Shown here: one piece after another, positions 1-7,255 of the stretch
Position numbering within the stretch: position 1 is the stretch's first letter
Layout: each line of letters starts with the position of its first letter
Source: Lewinellaceae bacterium
Lineage (GTDB): Bacteria > Bacteroidota > Bacteroidia > Chitinophagales > Saprospiraceae
Reading direction: 5' to 3'
DNA: 64,000 nucleotides
Assembly: GCA_016711435.1 (NCBI GenBank)
Contig: JADJSY010000007.1
Coordinates: 108,796-172,795 of the forward strand
Notes under the pieces: model-generated
The model's database searches: none
Told to the model about the DNA's origin: nothing
What the model saw: the letters and a program-made list of their open reading frames with translations, nothing else
Position numbers and translations under genes: made by a program

Positions 1-647
1 CCCATGTCCTGGTTATAAGCGTTTGCAGTCTGTTGAAGCAAGTTATATGCAGCGGCTTTTTTGCCTATCCGACCGATGTATTGCCCGTTTAGGGAAATAG
101 CGCCCGGGCGGGGCGACATATAAGAGGGCAGCGTTATCCAATTGGGTCGACCCGAAATGCCGTCTGCATCTGCATCGCCGGGATCGGCCCAGGCCAGCAG
201 ATCGGCATCCGATACAGCTTCCAGCAAGCCGAGGCCGGTGTTGGCGGGTGGGGTCAGTTTGCTAAAAGTTGTACCAGAAGGCAAGTTTTCCGGTGTAAAC
301 CCCGGCAAGGCGCGGTGTTGGAGTTGCGGGCCGCCGAGGTGGAGGTATTGATTGCCCGTAGTATCCGTTTGGCCGAACCGGGTGAGGGTGCTGAAAGGAT
401 GGCCTTTGCCGTCGCCCGCATGACAACTGCCGCAAGAGGTGGCTACAAACAAAGGGCCAAGCCCCATAGCAGGTGTAAATACCTCCTCATTAAAAGCGAT
501 ATCTCCGCGCAGGAAGCGCAGGTTTTCAGCATCGGACAAACCTTCTACCGGGCCGTCTAAAAGTTCGTTTTCACCGGGCGCGGGCGGAAGTATTTTTTCG
601 CAACCGGTAAGCAAACCAAGGAATATCAGGAAGTATATCAGGCGCAT
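1..647 (-). CDS. Di-heme oxidoreductase / putative peroxidase (DUF1111), C-terminus beyond window
   Basis: The reading frame begins at the ATG at 647 and stays open to the left edge, so only about the first 215 residues are present. The N-terminus is a lipoprotein signal (LLTGC, Cys around residue 14), which suggests anchoring in the envelope. A c-type heme motif CGSCH lies around residue 75. The following text (PLFVATSCGSCH, and a GRPNW segment near residue 180) matches the DUF1111 family, formerly called thiol oxidoreductase and related to di-heme cytochrome c peroxidases. Its second heme motif would be off the window. In other bacteria the family often sits beside imelysin genes under iron control. 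A DtxR-like palindrome about 50 bp upstream fits that idea but does not prove it. Confidence 0.85.
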   Translation of the reverse strand, partial: MRLIYFLIFLGLLTGCEKILPPAPGENELLDGPVEGLSDAENLRFLRGDIAFNEEVFTPAMGLGPLFVATSCGSCHAGDGKGHPFSTLTRFGQTDTTGNQYLHLGGPQLQHRALPGFTPENLPSGTTFSKLTPPANTGLGLLEAVSDADLLAWADPGDADADGISGRPNWITLPSYMSPRPGAISLNGQYIGRIGKKAAAYNLLQQTANAYNQDM

Positions 648-698
648 AAGATAATTTTTAGGACAAATGTATATTGTTTTTATATTGATTACAATATA

Positions 699-718
699 TT
701 TTTAGATTAGTCTAAAAA
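699..718. promoter_or_regulatory. Palindromic operator, DtxR/IdeR-like
   Basis: An 8-bp perfect inverted repeat, TTTTTAGA-TTAG-TCTAAAAA, lies in the AT-rich spacer between the di-heme oxidoreductase gene (minus) and the MNT gene (plus). The core TTAGATTAGTCTAA resembles boxes bound by DtxR-family metal-dependent repressors. The assignment rests on motif resemblance and on the iron link of the neighbouring gene family. It could also be the site of another dimeric regulator. Confidence 0.4.
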
Positions 719-794
719 TTATTTCAATAGTATTCAATAATAGCGCTGCATCAAACCATTCCAGGTACGATGTAAGTTGCTGTGGAGTGGCCAT

Positions 795-1172
795 ATGCCG
801 GAAGAAAAATCAGGGCTTTATTATTTTTTTTATAATTTTGTCATCAACGCATGCGACGTGAATCAAAAAGATAAAGACATAGCAGCAGCAGTAAAATCCG
901 CAGTCCGGGAATTTGACCCGACTGCCGAGGTGGTGCTATTTGGCTCCCGCGCCCGCGGCGATGCCCGTTCCGATTCGGATTATGACTTTTTGGTGCTGCT
1001 GAATATACCCCTGGATTTTAAATTGAAGGGGCGGATTTTAGACAGGTTGTATGAAGTTGAACTTAATCTTGATTGTGTACTCGGTGTAATGATAAAGAAT
1101 GTCGATCAATGGCAAATGTTAGAAAATACACCAATTTATTTTGAAATCAATCACGATGGTATTACAATATGA
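795..1172 (+). CDS. MNT-type nucleotidyltransferase-domain protein (antitoxin-like), module 1
   Basis: A minimal nucleotidyltransferase with the GSx10DxD active-site signature (GSRARGDARSDSDYD) and no other domain. In MNT/HEPN toxin-antitoxin pairs such a protein is the antitoxin and transfers AMP to a HEPN toxin. The start is uncertain: ATG 795 is the first ATG in frame, but the next 20 residues are AT-rich and aromatic, unlike family N-termini. GTG 858, giving MNQKDKDIAAAV, is a good alternative. The natural partner directly downstream survives only as a HEPN-like fragment, so this module may be orphaned. Confidence 0.75.
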   Translation: MPEEKSGLYYFFYNFVINACDVNQKDKDIAAAVKSAVREFDPTAEVVLFGSRARGDARSDSDYDFLVLLNIPLDFKLKGRILDRLYEVELNLDCVLGVMIKNVDQWQMLENTPIYFEINHDGITI

Positions 1173-1227
1173 GTTTTCTAAAAAAGATGATGTTGAATAT
1201 CGCATCGAATGCGCACTGAAATACTGA
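1171..1227 (+). pseudogene. Remnant of a HEPN-domain gene
   Basis: In the frame starting with GAG at 1171 the DNA reads EFSKKDDVEYRIECALKY and then stops at 1225-1227. This resembles the first helix of the HEPN proteins that usually follow MNT genes. The frame has no start codon of its own, and the rest of the domain (about 100 residues) is missing. The next MNT gene begins 17 bp later. I read it as a deleted HEPN partner of module 1. The match is by eye over only 18 residues. Confidence 0.45.
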
Positions 1228-1243
1228 ACTTTTTCTTAATGCT

Positions 1244-1528
1244 ATGACCAGTCAGCACATACTTCAATTTTTACGCGAGCACCAGTCCACTTTGCAGGAA
1301 ATGGGTGTTCAGCGTATTGGACTGTTTGGCTCGTTTGCCAAAGGGACACAACGACCGGATAGCGATATTGATATTTTTGTGGAAATGGAGCCGAGTTTTA
1401 TAAATCTGATGTCCGTTCTAATTTTTTTAGAAGAAAATCTCGGTAGACCTGTCGATATACTTAGAAAAGGGCCTCATATTAGACCTAAATTTTTGCAATC
1501 CATTGAGCCCGAGGTAATTTATGCATAA
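1244..1528 (+). CDS. MntA-like nucleotidyltransferase antitoxin, module 2
   Basis: This 94-residue protein is a single MNT domain with the GSx10DxD signature (GSFAKGTQRPDSDIDIFVE) near residues 29-47. It overlaps the HepT-like gene by 8 bp, the usual arrangement of MntA/HepT type VII toxin-antitoxin pairs, in which MntA neutralises HepT by adding AMP to the Tyr of its active-site motif. The family knowledge is established; function here is inferred from motif and neighbour. Confidence 0.85.
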   Translation: MTSQHILQFLREHQSTLQEMGVQRIGLFGSFAKGTQRPDSDIDIFVEMEPSFINLMSVLIFLEENLGRPVDILRKGPHIRPKFLQSIEPEVIYA

Positions 1529-1880
1529 CGATATTATATTAGAATCTTTAGAAATCATCGCAGAAGCCTTGGAACTTGTAGCGAAACGTTTCGGAGAGAT
1601 TGACAATCCTGAGGAGTTTATCTTGTCCGATTATAATTTGACATTGATTGACGCTATATCGATGCGTTTGCAGGTAATTGGCGAAAAAGCCAAGAAAATT
1701 GAAAAGCATTCGCCAGGTTTTTGGGATAGTTACGGTGTTGATGCCCAACCAATTATTCGTTTTCGAGATTTCATTTCACACCATTATGAAGATGTAGAAT
1801 ATGAAATCATTTTAGATGCCTGTAAAAACAACTTACCTGATTTTAGCAGGAAGGTTAATGCACTACTTAGGCCGGGCTGA
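1521..1880 (+). CDS. HepT-like HEPN ribonuclease toxin (DUF86)
   Basis: An alpha-helical 119-residue protein with the HEPN/HepT catalytic motif Rx4HxY complete at R82-x4-H87-x-Y89 (RDFISHHY). HepT toxins are RNases whose Tyr is AMPylated by the MNT partner. The gene overlaps the preceding MNT gene by 8 bp, so the two are probably translated together. The length is normal for the family and nothing is missing, so this pair looks functional, unlike module 1 just upstream. Confidence 0.87.
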   Translation: MHNDIILESLEIIAEALELVAKRFGEIDNPEEFILSDYNLTLIDAISMRLQVIGEKAKKIEKHSPGFWDSYGVDAQPIIRFRDFISHHYEDVEYEIILDACKNNLPDFSRKVNALLRPG

Positions 1881-1985
1881 AAATTGCGCTTTGATTTGAC
1901 GCCAGTCGGATTTCTGCTCTTCTAAACTTCTGTTTGCTAACCCTAATCCCCCGCAGTGGTAACGAGGGAAAAGCAATATGGAAAC

Positions 1986-2034
1986 AAAAATCCCGCCTTT
2001 TCACACAAGTGAAAAAGGCGGGATTTCTATTTTT
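1986..2034. terminator. Bidirectional hairpin terminator
   Basis: A 16-17 bp stem (AAATCCCGCCTTTT-type arms around a short ACAA loop) is followed by a T-rich run on the plus strand and preceded by an A run that serves the minus strand. It lies between the convergent hepT-like and ppiD genes and fits both. Confidence 0.75.
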
Positions 2035-2082
2035 ACCAAAATTATTTTTGGCTAAGTCATTTGCAAACGATTGATTATCAAC

Positions 2083-2122
2083 ACGAATAACCAATAACCA
2101 ATAACCAATAACGAATAACTAC
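2083..2122. repeat. One-armed short-word array (AATAACC word)
   Basis: The hexamer-like word aataacc is repeated with small changes about six times and ends exactly at the stop codon of ppiD. It has no opposite arm nearby, but the same word family forms the stems of the hairpins at 48437-48542 and 50650-50764. Confidence 0.6.
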
Positions 2123-4222
2123 TTAAAAGAACCGGCTCCTCGTATCCTTGATGTCTGCGGCTTTTTTCATGGCATTCATCAGGTTCAGGCGCACATTGGT
2201 TACGTTGGTGGAAAGCACCTGACGGCGATACTGGGTCAGTTCCGCCGGGATTTGAGGTTGCGTGATATCGGTCACAGGCGATACGACAAACACGCCGCCG
2301 TTGCCGGGTATCGGTGCGCTCACAGTACCTTTAGCCGTCGAGAAAACAGTGCCGATGACACGGGGTTCTCCATTCGTTTGGTTGATGGAAGCGCCACTCA
2401 CAGTATCTACTTTCACGCCCCACTGGGTAGCGATGGCAGCCAGGTCGGTCTGATTTTGCAGTTTGCTTTTCAGAATTTCTGCTTTTTTGCGGTTTTTCAC
2501 TTTGAGTTCCGCGTCAGGCATCGACTTTAAGGTCGCGACGGAAGCAGAACCCTTGGGGGCGATGCTTTTCAAGGCAACCACCACGTATTTGCTATCGAAA
2601 TAACCGCCTGAAGCATCGCGGAAAGAGAAAACTTCCGGGCTAACAGCGCCTGTTTTTGTTTTTTCATTGAACACCCACTGGATGATATTCCGTGCATCAT
2701 CGCCGCTACCCAGCATGCCCAGTGCATAATCATTGGCTTTCAGCGCAGGGGAAGATTGTAGCGTCAGTTTCTGCTGGCCGGCATTGGTGTTCAGGGCGTC
2801 GTAGGTTTTGGATTGCTGAATCAGCGCTTCTGCGCGTTCTTTGGCAGCCAACTGGGTTTGTTTGCCCGGTTCGATGCGCTGGCTGAGATACACCGCCTTT
2901 ACGCCGTTGTTATTATTGATGAATTTTTTGCCGGTAATTTCGATCAGGTGCCAGCCGAACTGGGTGGCCACTTTATACAGTTTGCCCTGCTCGCCGGTAT
3001 AAAAACAAACGTTGTTAAATTCGGGTACCATCGTGCCGGCAGCAAACCAGCCTAAGTCGCCGCCTTTAGCGCCGGAACCTACATCCGTACTGTTTTTAAT
3101 AGCCAGCGAATCGAAACGGCCTTTGCCTGTTTTGATGAGCGTCATCAAGCTGTCAATACGTTGCTCGGAAGCAAGATTCGTTTCCCGGATCAGGATATGC
3201 CGTGCGCGGACGGAATCGGGGATCACTTTGCGATCCAGGATTTTGGCAATATTCCAGACGCCGCCGTCGAGATAAGGGCCTACCACGGCGCCTAAGGGAA
3301 GACGCAACAGCGTATCGGCAATAACCGGCGGCAAATCTGCTTTTAAGCGGTAGGTCGGATCGTACACACCGTCATTGGTCGTAACAAAAGCGGAGTCGCT
3401 GGCGGCAGTGCGCAGGCCGTCCACCAATTTTGCTACTACTTCCCGGGAAGAAGCGGTGTCGGCAGCAGTGGGGATCACATCGATCGATACATAGCCGGCG
3501 ATGCGCGTTTCTTCCTGCTGGTCATACAGGCGCGGGTTTTCTTTCAAAAACGCTTCGTAGTCCGCATCGGTCAGCACGGCTTCCTCGGCAGTCACTTTAT
3601 CATAAGGAATACGTACCGACGTGTAGTCGACCCGTTGATTGACTTCGTTAAAGGCCATTTCAGCCGACCAGGTGGGTGCGTAGATACCCTTAAGCACCAG
3701 GTTGGTCAACTTGTCTTCGAGTCGTTTTTTGATAATTTCTTTTTCCTGGGTAGACCAGTATGCGCGGTTGGTCGGGTCGGTGAATTGTCCCGATTCAATG
3801 GCGGTTTTAATGCCCGACAAGGTAGCCCGGTTGGGCTGGCCGTCGTCGCCTTTAAAACGCTCGGCAATAATAGGGCTGAGGTAAGTGCCGAACTCCAGTT
3901 CCAGCAGTTCGTCCTTGCTCACGCCCAGGCCTGTTTCTTCCGCTTCCTGTTGAACGAGCGCATTTTCCACAAAATAATTCCATATCTGCGAACGTACCTG
4001 GTAGGTGTTTCCCTGTGAGTTGGAATACACCAATTTTTCGTAGGAGTCGAATTCCGAGCGCTTGATTTCATCGCCGTTTACTTTGCCAAGCATATTCACA
4101 TCCCCTGCAGAATAATTGCTTGAGTTCTGCATAACGTCCATCAGGATAAAACCACCGAGCGCCAATACCATGACGACGATGAGAATCCATCCATTCTTCC
4201 GAATCGTACCGATTAAAGCCAT
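2123..4222 (-). CDS. ppiD: PpiD-like periplasmic peptidyl-prolyl isomerase/chaperone
   Basis: 699 residues. A short cytoplasmic end and one transmembrane helix (about residues 11-29) are followed by a SurA-N-type chaperone region and a parvulin domain at about residues 340-430 (VRARHILIRE at its start, GGDLGWF in the middle). Two further helical segments of unknown fold follow. PpiD proteins are anchored in the inner membrane and help fold outer-membrane and secreted proteins. The start ATG at 4222 is preceded by two Bacteroidota promoter elements. The gene is complete. Confidence 0.9.
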   Translation of the reverse strand: MALIGTIRKNGWILIVVMVLALGGFILMDVMQNSSNYSAGDVNMLGKVNGDEIKRSEFDSYEKLVYSNSQGNTYQVRSQIWNYFVENALVQQEAEETGLGVSKDELLELEFGTYLSPIIAERFKGDDGQPNRATLSGIKTAIESGQFTDPTNRAYWSTQEKEIIKKRLEDKLTNLVLKGIYAPTWSAEMAFNEVNQRVDYTSVRIPYDKVTAEEAVLTDADYEAFLKENPRLYDQQEETRIAGYVSIDVIPTAADTASSREVVAKLVDGLRTAASDSAFVTTNDGVYDPTYRLKADLPPVIADTLLRLPLGAVVGPYLDGGVWNIAKILDRKVIPDSVRARHILIRETNLASEQRIDSLMTLIKTGKGRFDSLAIKNSTDVGSGAKGGDLGWFAAGTMVPEFNNVCFYTGEQGKLYKVATQFGWHLIEITGKKFINNNNGVKAVYLSQRIEPGKQTQLAAKERAEALIQQSKTYDALNTNAGQQKLTLQSSPALKANDYALGMLGSGDDARNIIQWVFNEKTKTGAVSPEVFSFRDASGGYFDSKYVVVALKSIAPKGSASVATLKSMPDAELKVKNRKKAEILKSKLQNQTDLAAIATQWGVKVDTVSGASINQTNGEPRVIGTVFSTAKGTVSAPIPGNGGVFVVSPVTDITQPQIPAELTQYRRQVLSTNVTNVRLNLMNAMKKAADIKDTRSRFF

Positions 4223-4258
4223 TGTAATGTAATTAGTTGAAAATCAGAATTTTAAATA

Positions 4259-4266
4259 CAAATTTA
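4259..4266 (-). promoter_or_regulatory. -7 promoter element for ppiD (proximal)
   Basis: On the minus strand this reads TAAATTTG, an exact match to the Bacteroidota -7 consensus TAnnTTTG, 37 bp before the ppiD start codon. Confidence 0.5.
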
Positions 4267-4290
4267 AGGCAGCTTTCAAAAAAGCAACCG

Positions 4291-4298
4291 CAAAGGTA
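4291..4298 (-). promoter_or_regulatory. -7 promoter element for ppiD (distal)
   Basis: On the minus strand this reads TACCTTTG, also an exact TAnnTTTG match, 69 bp before the start codon. It has the same sequence as the rRNA promoters at 25471 and 25564. Confidence 0.5.
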
Positions 4299-4329
4299 AA
4301 TGTTCGGCATGGAAAAAATGAAACAATTT

Positions 4330-6356
4330 TCATTTTACTCCGAAACCGTTCGGCCAGCCTGCCGCGGGACTGACAAAACTCAGTTTGCCTTCCTCGTTTT
4401 CAGCCATCAGGATCATGCCCTGCGACTCCACGCCCATCATCGGGCGGGGCGCCAGGTTGGCCAATACCACCACCTCCCGGCCGACAACTTCTTCCGGGCT
4501 GAAGTGCTCGGCGATGCCGGACAGAATGGTGCGGGTTTCAAAACCCAGGTCGACGCTCAGTTTGAGCAGTTTTTTGGATTTTTCCATTTTTTCCGCCGTC
4601 AGGATTTTGCCGGTGCGGATGTCCATTTTGGCAAAATCGTCGTATTGAATCGTTTCTTTCATAGGTGGGTATTGGATTTCGGCAGGGGCCGTCGCGGGGG
4701 TAGCCGTGCCTGCTCCGAGTTTGGCGATTTGCGCTTCGATGACCTCGTCGGGTATGCGACTGAACAGGTGTTCCGATTGTCCGAGCGCATGGTTGGGCAA
4801 TACGATGGGATTGCCTTCCACCAGTTCGTTGAGAATAGCCAGCAGGTCGCCTTTGTCGCGCAGCAGGCCCAGGTTGAGCATTTTGCGCAGGCGGTTGGCC
4901 GAGAAAGGCAGGAAAGGCCGGATAGCGACCGACAAGACTGCCACGTATTGCAGGGCCAGGTTGAGCACTACTTTCACCATTTCGGGCGCATCTTTTACCG
5001 TCTTCCAGGGCTCGTTGAACTGGAGCAGGGCATTGCCGGCGCTGGAAATTTCCATCACAATGCGCAGGGCTTCCCGGAAGTTGAAGCGTTCGATTTCCGC
5101 GCCCATTTCCCGTAATTTGCCGTACAGCAACGACAATTCCTGGTCGTAGGAACCGGTTTTGTCCGTTTCCCAGCCGCTTTTAAAATCGAGGTCGGGGTCG
5201 ATGGCAGGCACGATGCCGGCGTAGTATTTGTTCGACAGCACCAGCACGCGGTTGACGAAATTGGCGAGGTTGTTCACCAGTTCGTTGTTGTTGGTTTCCT
5301 GAAAACCTTTCCAGGTGAACTCGCTGTCCGCCTGCTCGGGCATTTTTTTCACCATATTGTAGCGCAGCGCATCTTCCTGGCCTTTGAATTCCGCGCAATA
5401 TTCATGCACCCACACCGCCCAGTTTTTGGAAGTGCTGAGTTTGCGGCCTTCGAGGTTCAGGAACTGGTTGGCGGGCACATTCACCGGCAGGATGTAGTCG
5501 CCGTGCGCTTTCAGAATGGCCGGAAAAATGAGGCAGTGGAAGACGATATTGTCTTTCCCGATAAAATGCACCAGCGCGGTATCATCGTTTTTCCAGTAGG
5601 TTTCCCAGTCTTTGCCTTGGTCAATGGCCCATTGCTTGGTGGCCGAGATGTAGCCGATGGGCGCATCCAGCCAGACGTAGAGTTTTTTGCCTTCCGAGCC
5701 GGGTATTTCCTGCGGCACATCCACGCCCCAGTCGAGGTCGCGGGTCATGGCGCGGGGCTGCAGGCCCTGGTCGAGCCAGGAATTGCACTGCCCGAGCACG
5801 TGGTTTTTCCAATCTGCCGGATTGTGGAGTTGTTTGCCATCGGCTACGCCGGTGTTGATCCATTCGCGCAGCCAGGCCTCGTGCTGATCGAGTCGCAGGA
5901 ACCAGTGTTTGGTCGGTCGTTTGACCGGCACGGAGCCGCTGAGCATGGATTTGGGGTCGATCAGATCGGTCGGGCTGAGTGTGGAGCCGCATTTTTCGCA
6001 CTGGTCGCCGTACGCTTCCGGGTTGGCGCAAACGGGGCAGGTGCCCACAATATAGCGGTCGGCGAGAAACTGCCCGGCCACTTCATCGAAGTATTGTTCG
6101 GTGGTTTCTTCCAGAAAAGCGCCTTTTTGCAACAGTTTTCTGAAAAAATCCTGCGAAGTCTCGTGGTGAATCGGCGCGCTGGTGCGATGGTAAATATCAA
6201 AATCGATCCCGATTTTTTCAAACGTGTCTTTCAATACGGTAAACGCAGGTAGCGCACGTATATATCAGCAGGCAAATACGCTCCGGCCAGGTGCCCGATG
6301 TGTAAAGGGCCGTTGGCATAAGGTAACGCAGCGGTAACTAAGTATCTTTTTTTCAC
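4330..6356 (-). CDS. metG: Methionyl-tRNA synthetase with internal deletion/frameshift
   Basis: The N-terminal end starts at GTG 6356 (KKRYLVTAALPYANG, then LHIGHLAGAYLPADIYVRYL with the HIGH motif) and hits a stop at about 6235. The remainder, beginning KDTFEKIGIDFDIY at 6231, is open in another frame to 4330. It carries zinc-finger Cys pairs, the KMSKS-like KLSTSKNW, the anticodon-binding domain and a C-terminal Trbp111/EMAP-type tRNA-binding domain. By family alignment from memory about 40 residues are missing between the two parts, including the conserved GSDEHG segment. MetG charges initiator and elongator tRNA-Met and is essential, so a real deletion would require a second copy; an assembly fault is at least as likely. 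Confidence 0.9.
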
Positions 6357-6476
6357 AGATGGTATATTGATGGCGCGCCTTAAAAGTCATTTTAAAAAGC
6401 GGCGCAAAAGTAAGATGTGATAATGGGAATACGATTTAAAAAGTTCATTGCAGCAAGAATATCGTTGGGGTTTGAT

Positions 6477-6570
6477 GGTTTGATGGTTTGAGAGGTTTGA
6501 TGGTTTGTGGTGGTAACTCATGGCTTTACGTTACCACCACAAACCATCAAACCTCACAAACCATCAAACC
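6477..6570. repeat. Intergenic word hairpin (GGTTTGAT word)
   Basis: Two 41-nt arms (6477-6517 and 6530-6570) are reverse complements with one mismatch around a 12-nt loop. Each arm is built from repeats of ggtttgat(g). The arm tip reads ggtggtaac, shared with the hairpins at 48437 and 50650. The rest of 6573-6756 shows nothing beyond AT-rich DNA. Confidence 0.85.
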
Positions 6571-6756
6571 AACTAATTAAGGCACAATTGTTGCAACATA
6601 AATTGTCGCCTACAAGGCATTACTTGGATATCGGACATTGCGGATATGATTATTTCTTATTCGTAAAAATTTCATTTTAATCACAATAGCCTTCAAATAA
6701 TCTTTTTTATACATCCTTTATCTCAAATCACAAGAGACATCGGGGTGAAAAAAGAC

Positions 6757-6764
6757 TATATTTG
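6757..6764 (+). promoter_or_regulatory. -7 promoter element (TATATTTG)
   Basis: An exact TAnnTTTG match 33 bp before the ATG at 6797, leaving a leader of about 25 nt. It supports that small gene as real. Confidence 0.55.
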
Positions 6765-6796
6765 CCATACATCTACCGGTTAAAAACAAAACAAAC

Positions 6797-7177
6797 ATGA
6801 ATCCGATGATAATCAGCGGGCGCACTGGGAACAGTGTCGTCACACAAATCCCTACCATATCTGCTTTAGTCGTTTTAGGTAATCCCCGCAATGCAGATTG
6901 CAGCCAGCATGGTATTTGTCGCATCGACACATCTGCTGCGCCGCCTTGTGATTGCCGCCACCAGACCAAAGCCTGGTTGAGTGTGCCATATCCGGGCGTA
7001 GTCCGGCTCGTATTCGAATATTCCGCCATGCAGGAGGCTTCCGTGGAATATTTTTTCCAAAACAGCCATTTTCTGGTAACATCCGGCTACACATTACCCG
7101 AAGCAGTCACCGAAAAATTAGGTCTGCCGGTCTCAAACCATCAAACCACCTCAAACCACCATAAACCTTCTTTTTAA
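6797..7177 (+). CDS. Small protein of unknown function
   Basis: 126 residues with no signal peptide or membrane segment. A promoter sits at the right distance and the start is an ATG in an A-rich context. The N-terminal half has spaced cysteines (CSQHGICRI, then PPCDC); the second half is a mixed beta/aromatic segment (RLVFEYSAMQ ... YFFQNSHFLV). I do not recognise a named domain. The last 15 or so residues (Asn, His and Thr rich) are translated from a tcaaaccatcaaacc word array at 7131-7172, so the ancestral C-terminus was probably near residue 110. Confidence 0.6.
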   Translation: MNPMIISGRTGNSVVTQIPTISALVVLGNPRNADCSQHGICRIDTSAAPPCDCRHQTKAWLSVPYPGVVRLVFEYSAMQEASVEYFFQNSHFLVTSGYTLPEAVTEKLGLPVSNHQTTSNHHKPSF

Positions 7178-7211
7178 GAGATTCTCCTTCAACTAATATC
7201 GCCGGGCTACT

Positions 7212-7219
7212 TACTTTTG
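7212..7219 (+). promoter_or_regulatory. -7 promoter element (TACTTTTG), decides the malQ start
   Basis: An exact TAnnTTTG match. Because it overlaps a possible upstream start at 7217, translation must begin downstream, and the ATG at 7256 is the first good candidate. Confidence 0.6.
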
Positions 7220-7255
7220 CCCTTTCGCGGAAAAACGACCCCGCGAAGGCATCGT

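Noticed and set aside
142..654. Plus-strand open frames at the left edge
   Set aside because: They are shadows of the minus-strand di-heme oxidoreductase, whose frame contains a signal peptide and heme motif.
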